A program made the translations under genes and the position numbers. The notes beneath the pieces are model-generated. The model was not told the origin of the DNA. It did not search any database and was given only the letters and a program-made list of their open reading frames with translations. DNA of 43,681 bases, from positions 1 to 43,681 of the forward strand of contig MWEF01000009.1 in the NCBI GenBank assembly GCA_002070905.1. The letters are read 5' to 3'. This DNA is from Tenericutes bacterium ADurb.Bin087 (GTDB lineage: Bacteria; Bacillota_I; Bacilli_A; RFN20; CAG-826). Shown here one piece after another: positions 33,338 to 41,000 of the stretch (within the stretch, counting starts at the first letter, position 1; every line of letters begins with the position of its first letter).

Positions 33338-33994
33338 ATGAGTGAAATACGGACATGGGAAGATTTTTGGGACCGCGAAAAAGACGCGCTTTATTTGCAA
33401 AATCTGAAAGTTTTTCTTAATGCCCAAGACCCCCTTAAAACATATCCACCACGCGATAAAATTTTTAACGCTTTTAAACTGACCCCATTAGCAGACGTAA
33501 AAGTTGTCATTATTGGCCAAGATCCTTATCATCAACCAGGCCAAGCAATGGGTCTTGCTTTTAGTGTACCTTCAACAATGCCGCTGCCCCCAAGTTTAAG
33601 AAATATATTTATTGAAATGGCCGCTGATGTGGGCGGACCCGTGCGCACAGACGGAGATTTAACTTATCTTGCTCGTCAGGGTGTCTTCTTAATTAATACC
33701 ATTTTAACTGTTGAAAGAAATAAACCACTTTCACATAATATTCCAGAATATAGAACATTAATTGTTAAAGTACTTGAAGAATTAAATAGAATGCCTCAGC
33801 CCATCGCTTTTATCTTATGGGGGAGTTATGCTCGGTCTTTTAAAAAATATATAAATGGTCCCAATAAATTAGTGATTGAGTCAAATCACCCGTCGCCATT
33901 ATCGGCGAATAGGGGTGGCTTTTTTGGAACACGTCCTTTCTCAAGAGCTAACAATTTCCTTGCAAAACACGAGTCAAATGTAATTAATTGGTAA
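33338..33994 (+). CDS. ung: Uracil-DNA glycosylase, family 1
   Basis: 218 aa. It removes uracil from DNA to start base-excision repair. IIGQDPYHQPGQAMGLAFSV holds the catalytic Asp62 and water-activating loop, followed by VFLINTILTVERNKPLSH and the C-terminal ESNHPSPLSANRGGFFG with His184 of the Leu-intercalation loop (HPSPLSA). Length and motif order are typical. It diverges from the glycan cluster and stands before the thiT riboswitch. Confidence 0.96.
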   Translation: MSEIRTWEDFWDREKDALYLQNLKVFLNAQDPLKTYPPRDKIFNAFKLTPLADVKVVIIGQDPYHQPGQAMGLAFSVPSTMPLPPSLRNIFIEMAADVGGPVRTDGDLTYLARQGVFLINTILTVERNKPLSHNIPEYRTLIVKVLEELNRMPQPIAFILWGSYARSFKKYINGPNKLVIESNHPSPLSANRGGFFGTRPFSRANNFLAKHESNVINW

Positions 33995-34029
33995 TATAAG
34001 ACAAAACAAATACTACAAAATGTGCTATT

Positions 34030-34038
34030 TGATATAAT
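34030..34038 (+). promoter_or_regulatory. Extended -10 promoter of the thiT transcript
   Basis: TGATATAAT. Transcription would start near 34045, at the first bases of the TPP aptamer. Confidence 0.7.
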
Positions 34039-34044
34039 GAACTC

Positions 34045-34127
34045 ACGGGAGCTAGGTGTGCCTGGCTGAGAGGAACAATGAACGTTCGACCGAACCTGAT
34101 ACAGATAATGCTGGCGTAGGGATGCAA
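34045..34127 (+). ncRNA. TPP riboswitch (THI box)
   Basis: The conserved THI elements are present in order: a GGGAGCTAGG opening, CTGAGAGG (34066-34073), ACCTGATACAGATAATG and the closing GCTGGCGTAGGGA (ending near 34122). It senses thiamine pyrophosphate. The following hairpin with a T-run is the expression platform: with TPP bound, transcription should stop before thiT; without it, read-through allows thiamine uptake. Aptamer ends are approximate. Confidence 0.95.
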
Positions 34128-34133
34128 CATAAG

Positions 34134-34165
34134 AGTCTTCACGTCGGCGTGAAGACTTTTTGTTT
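34134..34165 (+). terminator. Riboswitch-controlled intrinsic terminator
   Basis: AGTCTTCACG, loop TCGG, CGTGAAGACT, then TTTTTGTTT. It lies between the aptamer and the thiT ribosome site (AAGGAG at 34168-34173). Confidence 0.92.
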
Positions 34166-34181
34166 ATAAGGAGATGGAAAT

Positions 34182-34793
34182 ATGGAAGAGAACAAAAAAA
34201 GATTTACAGGAAGGGTGGTATGGAATGAATTATTCGGCCGAATTTTAACAGTTCGCGGAATTACCGAAATGGCAGTGTTAATCGCCATTGCAATTATTTT
34301 CGACCAACCATTTTTAAAAATTAGAATTGGTGAAGCAGCGTCATTTAGTTTAACAATGTTACCATTACTACTTATTGCACTTCGCTTTCCGCTGATTGAT
34401 GCTTTCTTGGGCATTGGCGGAATATATGGTTTTATAACTATGCTTATGGATGGATATGGAATTATCACTTATCCTTTAGATTACTTATTAGCGTATGGTT
34501 CGTTATCTCTTGTCGCATTATTCCAAGGATTAGTGTACAAGAAACATCGGAATGAAATCACTAATTATTTATTTTTAGCACTGGCGGTAATTGCTGGTGT
34601 AAGTGGTCGCATTTTTTTCTCTACACTCAGCGGAGTTATAGTTTATGAAACGGCATTTGGTGCCTCTTTTGTTTATAATGCCGTTCCAATGTCAGTATCA
34701 GGAGCAATATGTATTGCTCTTTTAGTTATGCTTTTTCCAACGTTGTTGCGATTTAAGCCGCAAATTACCAATATAGAAATTATCGAACAATAA
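34182..34793 (+). CDS. thiT: ECF thiamine transporter S component ThiT
   Basis: 203 aa with six predicted membrane spans. It binds thiamine and works with the shared ECF ATPase/T module encoded elsewhere. The core fits ThiT: SFSLTMLPLLLIALRFPLIDAFLGIGGIYGFITMLMDGYGIITYPLDYLLAYGSL and the later SGRIFFSTLSGVIVYETAFGASFVYNAVPM (here split for reading). The N-terminal 20 residues are an extra charged tail. The TPP riboswitch directly upstream agrees with the call. Confidence 0.9.
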   Translation: MEENKKRFTGRVVWNELFGRILTVRGITEMAVLIAIAIIFDQPFLKIRIGEAASFSLTMLPLLLIALRFPLIDAFLGIGGIYGFITMLMDGYGIITYPLDYLLAYGSLSLVALFQGLVYKKHRNEITNYLFLALAVIAGVSGRIFFSTLSGVIVYETAFGASFVYNAVPMSVSGAICIALLVMLFPTLLRFKPQITNIEIIEQ

Positions 34794-34795
34794 CC

Positions 34796-34814
34796 TTTAG
34801 TATGTTATACTAAA
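34796..34814 (+). promoter_or_regulatory. Promoter overlapped by an inverted repeat before the Sel1 gene
   Basis: TGTTATACT (34803-34811) is an extended -10. It lies inside TTTAGTAT-GTT-ATACTAAA (8-bp stem). The dyad starts two bases after the thiT stop and may be an operator or a weak terminator. Confidence 0.45.
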
Positions 34815-34828
34815 AGGGGGAAGAAGTT

Positions 34829-35470
34829 ATGATGATTTTAAATTATACAAATAAGACAAATCAAGAACTTGAACGGCTTATTAAGAGTAATGATCCCGCT
34901 GCGATGCATGAACTTGCTAGACGTTTAGTGCAAGGCGAAGGTATTGCGGAAGATAATAAGCGCGGCATTGAACTGGCACGTCGTTCAGAAGCTCTTGGTT
35001 ATCCGCCAGCGGACACCGTAATTGGTTATTGTTATTTTTATGGCAAAGGTGTCGAAGAAGATAAACAAAAAGGATTTGCCTACTTCCATAGCGGGGCAGT
35101 TAAGGGTCACGACGCTGCTCAATATAATATGGGGATAGCCTATGAGCGCGGGACAGTTATTCCGCAAGATTACGTGTTAGCGCTTGAATGGTATCAAAAA
35201 GCTGCTGATCAAAAATTTGCCAAAGCTTTCTACAAATTAGGTTACTTCCATGAACACGGGATGGGTGTAACAAAAGATGTGACAAAAGCATTTAGTTACT
35301 ACGAAAAGTCGGCAAATCTTGGTTATGTTAAGGCTGAAGTCGAAGTTGGTAAAGCCCATTTATCAGGCCGAGGATTATTACGAGACTTAACGAAAGCTCG
35401 TGAATATTTAGAGCGCGCTGCTGCTAAAGGTAATCGAATTGCTGCGCGCTTATTACGTGACATAGAATAG
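34829..35470 (+). CDS. Sel1-like repeat protein
   Basis: 213 aa made of about five 36-residue Sel1/TPR-like repeats (for example MHELARRLVQGEGIAEDNKRG, YNMGIAYERGTVIPQDYVLA, YKLGYFHEHGMGVTKDVTKA). There is no signal peptide or membrane span, so it is a cytoplasmic alpha-helical scaffold for protein contacts. AGGGGGAAG precedes the ATG; a second ATG follows directly. It is followed eight bases later by a DUF3137-like membrane protein, and the two may act together. The partner is unknown. Confidence 0.88.
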   Translation: MMILNYTNKTNQELERLIKSNDPAAMHELARRLVQGEGIAEDNKRGIELARRSEALGYPPADTVIGYCYFYGKGVEEDKQKGFAYFHSGAVKGHDAAQYNMGIAYERGTVIPQDYVLALEWYQKAADQKFAKAFYKLGYFHEHGMGVTKDVTKAFSYYEKSANLGYVKAEVEVGKAHLSGRGLLRDLTKAREYLERAAAKGNRIAARLLRDIE

Positions 35471-35478
35471 AGGTTTAT

Positions 35479-36465
35479 ATGACAGAAAAAGAGAAGATAG
35501 TGGAGATAGTGGAGGAAACTCCCGCAGAAACTAAAACTCCACAAGCATTTGTTAATGAAGAAATTAGTGAAGATGCCACTGACGAACAATTAGAATTACC
35601 AGCATTAGAAGAAATGCGAACTGTTTTTTCAAAAATGTATCGCAAGTTCCGGATTGTAAGTTATATTTCAACAGCGTTTGTTATTGCTGTGATTATTGTT
35701 TCTTATGTGTGGCTGTTACCAATTAATCAGTGGGCGGGGATTGTTCCAATTATTTTAGTACTTGTCGCTTCATTAGTGTATTCACGTTATGCCCGCAATA
35801 AACTTACCGACAATGTGCGTAAATATATGGCGGATTATAATGGTTACGTTAATGAATTTGCGCTTAATGAATCAAAAGTAAATAATTTTGTTTTCGATTT
35901 TGCTGGGCAATTAGATAAAGTGGCATTTACTGATGCGCGATTATTAAAAGATATTATTAATTCTAATTCTCGTAATCTTGTTACTTATGATTTAGGAAGG
36001 TGGCACGTTCAGCTTGCCGATTACGCGGCTTATAGACGTGATGGTAAACAAGCACGCGCTGTTTTCTTAGGAAAATTAGTGACTGGAACGACCGAAAAAG
36101 AAATTGAAGGGCGGCTTGTCCTTTACATTAAACCAAGTGAGCAAAAATATGATGGCGGCACAGGTCCCGATGATTTAGCCGACTTAGAATTAGTGGTCGA
36201 TAAACCAGAATATAAGTTGTATGCCACGAATAAAGAACTTAAAAAAGCTATTTCGGCAAAAGCACTTGAAGCGCTATTACAAGTTCGTCCAGATAGCGAA
36301 CTCGCAGATGTAAGTGTCGCGTTATATAAAAATAAATTTGCAGTTACGCTTACTTATAGTGATGCTTTAATGGTTGTGCCATATAAAGAAAAAGTACCAG
36401 TGCACGCGATTAAGAAATATAAAGAACATCTAACTGCTTTAAATAACTTTATCGCTTTACTATAG
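35479..36465 (+). CDS. DUF3137-like membrane protein
   Basis: 328 aa. An acidic N-terminus (residues 1-45) is followed by a basic segment, two membrane spans (about 60-100) and a cytoplasmic domain of 220 residues. The pattern HVQLADYAAYRRDGKQARAVFLGKLV and later LELVVDKPEYKLYATN, ALEALLQV and VSVALYKNKFAV recalls the DUF3137 family, often found beside LemA-type proteins. The match is by eye and moderate. GAGG precedes the ATG, and it is coupled with the Sel1 gene. Function is unknown. Confidence 0.65.
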   Translation: MTEKEKIVEIVEETPAETKTPQAFVNEEISEDATDEQLELPALEEMRTVFSKMYRKFRIVSYISTAFVIAVIIVSYVWLLPINQWAGIVPIILVLVASLVYSRYARNKLTDNVRKYMADYNGYVNEFALNESKVNNFVFDFAGQLDKVAFTDARLLKDIINSNSRNLVTYDLGRWHVQLADYAAYRRDGKQARAVFLGKLVTGTTEKEIEGRLVLYIKPSEQKYDGGTGPDDLADLELVVDKPEYKLYATNKELKKAISAKALEALLQVRPDSELADVSVALYKNKFAVTLTYSDALMVVPYKEKVPVHAIKKYKEHLTALNNFIALL

Positions 36466-36483
36466 TAAAAACATTAGTTTTTA

Positions 36484-36492
36484 TGTTAAAAT
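36484..36492 (+). promoter_or_regulatory. Extended -10 promoter of ntdP
   Basis: TGTTAAAAT. The start would fall near 36499, giving a leader of about 23 bases. Confidence 0.5.
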
Positions 36493-36494
36493 CT

Positions 36495-36521
36495 AACTAA
36501 CAATCGAGAGTTGAGTTAGTT
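36495..36521 (+). promoter_or_regulatory. Hairpin abutting the ntdP start codon
   Basis: AACTAAC (36495-36501) and GTTAGTT (36515-36521) can pair around a 13-base loop; the second arm ends right at the ATG. No usual Shine-Dalgarno is visible. It might hide or present the start codon, or act as a DNA operator near +1. Confidence 0.35.
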
Positions 36522-37055
36522 ATGAGTATCAAAGGTAAATGGATTAAAATCCAAAGTTATAAACACGATGGTAATTTACATCGTTTTTGGCGTAAGTCTT
36601 ATGTTTTAGAAGATAATGATGAATGGTTAATTGTGGCTTCACGCCGCACACAAGTTATTGAAGGTAACGGTCGCAAGTGGTTTACTAAAGAACCAGCGGT
36701 TACCTTTTTTCATAAGCAAGATTGGTTTAATGTGATTGCGATGCTTAAAACAGAAGGTGTTGTTTATTACACAAATATAGCTTCACCAACACTGATTGAT
36801 TACGGGATGGCGAAGTATATTGATTATGATTTAGACGTTAAGAAATTTGCGGATGGTACGATTAAGTATCTTGATAAAAATGAATTTTTGCGCAATATTG
36901 AAAACTATCAATATTCCAAAGAATTATCCGCGATTGTCGAATACAAACAAACGCAAGTCGTAGCGATGATAAATGAAAAAACGTTTCCGTTTGATGATGA
37001 TGAAGTTCGTAAACTTTATAATCGATTTTTAGAAGAAACAAAGATTAAACGATAG
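36522..37055 (+). CDS. ntdP: Nucleoside tri-/diphosphatase NtdP (DUF402, YgaC-like)
   Basis: 177 aa, the full length of the NtdP/UPF0374 family. KIQSYKHDGNLHRFW, GNGRKWFTKEPAVTFFHKQDWFNVIAML, YYTNIASPTLIDYGMAKYIDYDLDVK (split for reading) and YNRFLE match B. subtilis YgaC and S. aureus NtdP almost strand for strand. The enzyme hydrolyses nucleoside tri- and diphosphates with divalent metal; the acidic YIDYDLD cluster forms the metal site. In S. aureus it has been linked to virulence. It is a single-gene unit. Confidence 0.92.
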   Translation: MSIKGKWIKIQSYKHDGNLHRFWRKSYVLEDNDEWLIVASRRTQVIEGNGRKWFTKEPAVTFFHKQDWFNVIAMLKTEGVVYYTNIASPTLIDYGMAKYIDYDLDVKKFADGTIKYLDKNEFLRNIENYQYSKELSAIVEYKQTQVVAMINEKTFPFDDDEVRKLYNRFLEETKIKR

Positions 37056-37072
37056 TAATATCAAAGAAATCA

Positions 37073-37081
37073 TGTTATATT
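37073..37081 (+). promoter_or_regulatory. Extended -10 promoter of the MNT/RHS pair
   Basis: TGTTATATT, with AGGTAGG about ten bases before ATG 37099. Both downstream genes should be on this transcript, since only 15 bases part them. Confidence 0.5.
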
Positions 37082-37098
37082 TAAGGTAGGAAATAGCA

Positions 37099-38025
37099 AT
37101 GAAAACTTACACAATTAATGACTTAAAACTTAAATATAAAGATAGTGAAAAGAATGTCAAAAAAAGACATTATAAACTCCTCTTAAATCTCTTAAAGTCC
37201 GTTAATAGCGGTGATTATGATATTGATCGATATTATTCATTAATTGGAAATAAGGTAGCACCAAACAATAGTGAAGAAGAAATTATTGTAGGCACAATAA
37301 AATTTATCAATAATTATGTGGAAACCACGAAAATAGTGGACTCCACTCTTTTTTTATATCAGTCATTAGTTAATGAAAAAGTAGATAAAGAAAAAAAGAC
37401 ATTAATTAAAAGAATTGATGCCTTAGTGATGAATATAGTAAACACTGATGACATTGCAGAGTTAATGCTTATACTTTCACAAATATTTAAAGAAGCTAAC
37501 TTCCCTTACAATTATTTCTATATTTTTACAATTTTAAACTTTTATTTAATGCAAAACGATATAAGTAATATATATATTTCCGTCGAAGATGCCCGTAATT
37601 TACAAGCAATTGAAGATGAAAGTAAGACGATAAAACTTATTGAATATAAGAAACTGTTAAGTTATATATTTACTAATGATAACGGACTACCGCTTTCTTA
37701 TCTAGAAAACTTAAAACCAATCTCGCTAGTGGACATCAAAGCAGTGATTAATCAAGCAAAAAAGTTTATACAAGCAGAATGTCAGATTAAAGAAGTATAT
37801 CTTTACGGATCATTTGCAAGGAAGATTGAACGCTTAGAAAGTGATATCGACCTAGCGGTAATCTTTGAAGAAGATATGTCATTTAAAGAAAAAGAAGAGA
37901 TACATAAAGCATTAAAAGAATATCTGTTTGATAAATTTAAGCGCTTTGTTGATGTGTTAGAAATTTTCGAGAGTAGTGAAAAACATATGACGAAAATATT
38001 AGGTACATATATAAAGTTAATATAA
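37099..38025 (+). CDS. MNT-type nucleotidyltransferase with unusual N-terminal domain
   Basis: 308 aa. The C-terminal 95 residues are a minimal nucleotidyltransferase domain: YLYGSFA with G237-S238, ten residues, then D249-I-D251, and a third Asp (D285) in RFVDVLEIF, so the pol-beta-type site looks intact. Such domains transfer AMP or related groups to proteins or RNA and occur in HEPN-MNT toxin-antitoxin pairs, though no HEPN gene is nearby. Residues about 115-190 (DIAELMLILSQIFKEANFPY ... NISVED-like segment) recall the helical core of Fic proteins without the HPFxxGN motif; this resemblance is tentative. It lies 15 bases before the RHS giant and may modify or neutralise it. Confidence 0.75.
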   Translation: MKTYTINDLKLKYKDSEKNVKKRHYKLLLNLLKSVNSGDYDIDRYYSLIGNKVAPNNSEEEIIVGTIKFINNYVETTKIVDSTLFLYQSLVNEKVDKEKKTLIKRIDALVMNIVNTDDIAELMLILSQIFKEANFPYNYFYIFTILNFYLMQNDISNIYISVEDARNLQAIEDESKTIKLIEYKKLLSYIFTNDNGLPLSYLENLKPISLVDIKAVINQAKKFIQAECQIKEVYLYGSFARKIERLESDIDLAVIFEEDMSFKEKEEIHKALKEYLFDKFKRFVDVLEIFESSEKHMTKILGTYIKLI

Positions 38026-38040
38026 GGGGGAAACCTAAAA

Positions 38041-41000
38041 ATGGGGAGAGGACTTAATTATCCGCTTAGTAAATATGTTAACTCTGATGTCCGTGAAGCT
38101 GGGACAATATTTGTTAATGTTGAACCAGGACATGAAGATTTTATTCATGTTATACCGCTTTTAAGTTTTGGTGATTTGCGTCCAATTGATATATCGCTAA
38201 TATATATTTATTCGGAACGAAGTAGTAATATTGGATTTGGTAATGGTGTACGATTAAGTATTACTTATAATTTAACAGTTGACGCTAGTGGTGACTTTTT
38301 AACATTAAAATATCCTGACGGGTTTAGTGAAATATTTAATAAACGTACGCGTGATATCGAAGATGAAGATGGAGAAATAACTACCAAGACCGATTATTTA
38401 GGAGCAAAATCATTTAATTCGATAGAAGAAATTGGTAATAATTATATTTTAAAACTTAAAAATGGCTTTAGTTATTTGTTAAATCCGACTAGAATTTTTC
38501 CAAATGAAATTCGGTACAATGGAATATTAACGCACACAATTAGGTATGTTGGCGATAGTTTCGAAATAATTAACTATCATACAGGAAGTTCAACGCTGAC
38601 TTTTACTAGGGATATTAACACAGATAATTACATTCAATTAGACTATTACTATACTGCTCCTGGCGGCTCTAGTAGTGTATCTCCATATCGTTATGTCATT
38701 AATTATGTACAAAATGTTTACCTGTCGAACATTACTATTGTTAACCCTAAGTGCCCTTCTACTGCATACGAATTAAAACAAATAGAAATTATAAACAATA
38801 GTTCTTCCTATAAAGTAACTTCAGTAAATGATGATATTGTTACGGACGTTATAATTACAGCCGACAAAGTGAGCCGGGTTGAACGGAAAACACTAGAAAT
38901 AATAAATCCCCAAACTCCCAGTTATAATTTAGATAAAACAACATTTACTTATGTTGATAATGGTACGGGAAATGGTAAAGAAGTAAAAGTTGAAGCCAGC
39001 AATGGTACAAATGTAACTTATCATTTTTATAGTGGGAATTTATTACAATACGTTATTAATTCTGACGGGAATTACGCTCGTTATGATTATAAAGGTAGTA
39101 CACATCAATTAGAGCGAACTATCAGCGGCTTAAGCACGTATATTAATTCTACAAATGATAATTATATTAAAAACGGTTCATTTAAAGACGGTAATACTAA
39201 TTATTGGACAACAAGTGGAACAATTAATGTGTCAACCCTTGAAACTATGCCATTTTTGCCAGGAATTAATTATGTTTGTGATGTTAATCGCAATAGTGAG
39301 ATATCACAATCATTTAGTATTAATGGTGATGTAAATACAACGATTAGTGTGTCATTTTGGGTTAGAAATAATACTGATTATACATTACTTTATTACAAAT
39401 TACAGTTAATAAAGGATGGTGCAGTGGTCAAGGAAACAACAAAAACATACGGCACACGGAATAATTTTTACGAATTACATGTGCTTGAAATAACAGCAAA
39501 ACAAATGTTTGATGAAGTAAGAATCATATTTACGGGCGGAGATCACCCTATTTCAAAATCTTATATTACTGATATTATTGTAAAAAGTTATCCAATTGTA
39601 ACAAGTTATGAGTATGATGAAAACGGGAATGTGAGCAAAGAAACGCGTGGTATTATTTCATCAAATAGTGAATATGATGCATATAGCAACTTGATTAATA
39701 ATTATAGTTTAGGAAATAGCGGCACAAATTGCTATAAAACAACAGAGGGTTTGCCACTCCAGACAAGTTCATCAACACAAGGTGTTAGATTGAATAATAT
39801 ATTTAATAATTCAGGACAAATTAATAGTAAGACAATGACAGATGGGCATGGTTTACAATTAGTAACATCTGGTTTTACTTACTATAGTTCTGATAATAGC
39901 AAACCAAAGAAAGTTATTAATGCTTGCGGGAAAGAAATAATTTATAACTATACAGCTAATACACAAAAAGTTATGAAAGTTACGTATCAAAGTATTAATT
40001 GGAACTATGAGTATAATAATCATTATCGTCTTGTGTCACGGACAATTAAGGACAATAACAATAACGATAACGTTTTATATACATATAGTATCGAATATAT
40101 GAACAATAAATTCGCAAATCGCATAACGAAAATAACAACACCTGCTTATAGTTATTATTTTGATTACACTAACCGCTTTGATTTATCTAAAATTAGTTTC
40201 GAAAATGCAAATAGTACATTGAAGCACGAACTAACTAAGTATCTTTATAAAAATGAAAAAGTTTCTAGTAGTTATGATAATTATAATTTAATGACTAAAA
40301 ATTACCCCAACGGGAAATATAAATTTGTTTATAACGTTAAAGATTTAGTTAGTCAAGTTCAATATGAAGATGATAATGAAGTTACGACAAACCTTTTTGA
40401 TTATGAATATAATGAATTAGAACAAGTAACATTAATTCGTAATATTCAAGCGACAGAATACAGCGAAAACTATTATTACAATAACAACAACATGATTGCT
40501 AGAGTCGTTGGGAAAGATAACGATGAAATAGCATTTAAATATGACAGTTTAAATGAATTATCGGGATATGTCCTTTATTACAACGATGTAATGAAAAATG
40601 TTGAATTAAATGATAGTTATCGATTGTATGATTTTAATACTGAAGAAATATATGCAAAAATCCAAAATTCAACAACACGATATGCTAATTTCGCTAATCT
40701 TTTTACTCATACTAAACTTAGCGGAAATAATTATGGGGTATTAAGCGATAAAATAATACCAAATCTAATTCGTTTTGAAACAGTTAATGATGAGATTATC
40801 AAAAAAGAAATCAGCGCTAATATAAAAGATTATAATGTTCATTATGACGGACGCTTTAATGCTTTTAAATTTAATAGTGGAGCAAATAAATATCTTGAAT
40901 ACATCCATAATTATACGTCTAATCCTATTTTTAACAATGACGCTTTTACCATTAGTTTTTGGTTTAAAGTGGATGATATTTATTATGATTATGGCTTAAT

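Noticed and set aside
36465-36483. AAAAAC-ATTA-GTTTTT as terminator after the DUF3137-like gene
   Set aside because: The stem is almost all A-T with no following T-run; it overlaps the ntdP promoter region.
37099-38025. A HEPN-MNT toxin-antitoxin pair
   Set aside because: The MNT side is convincing, but no RX4-6H HEPN partner is encoded beside it; the neighbour is an RHS protein.
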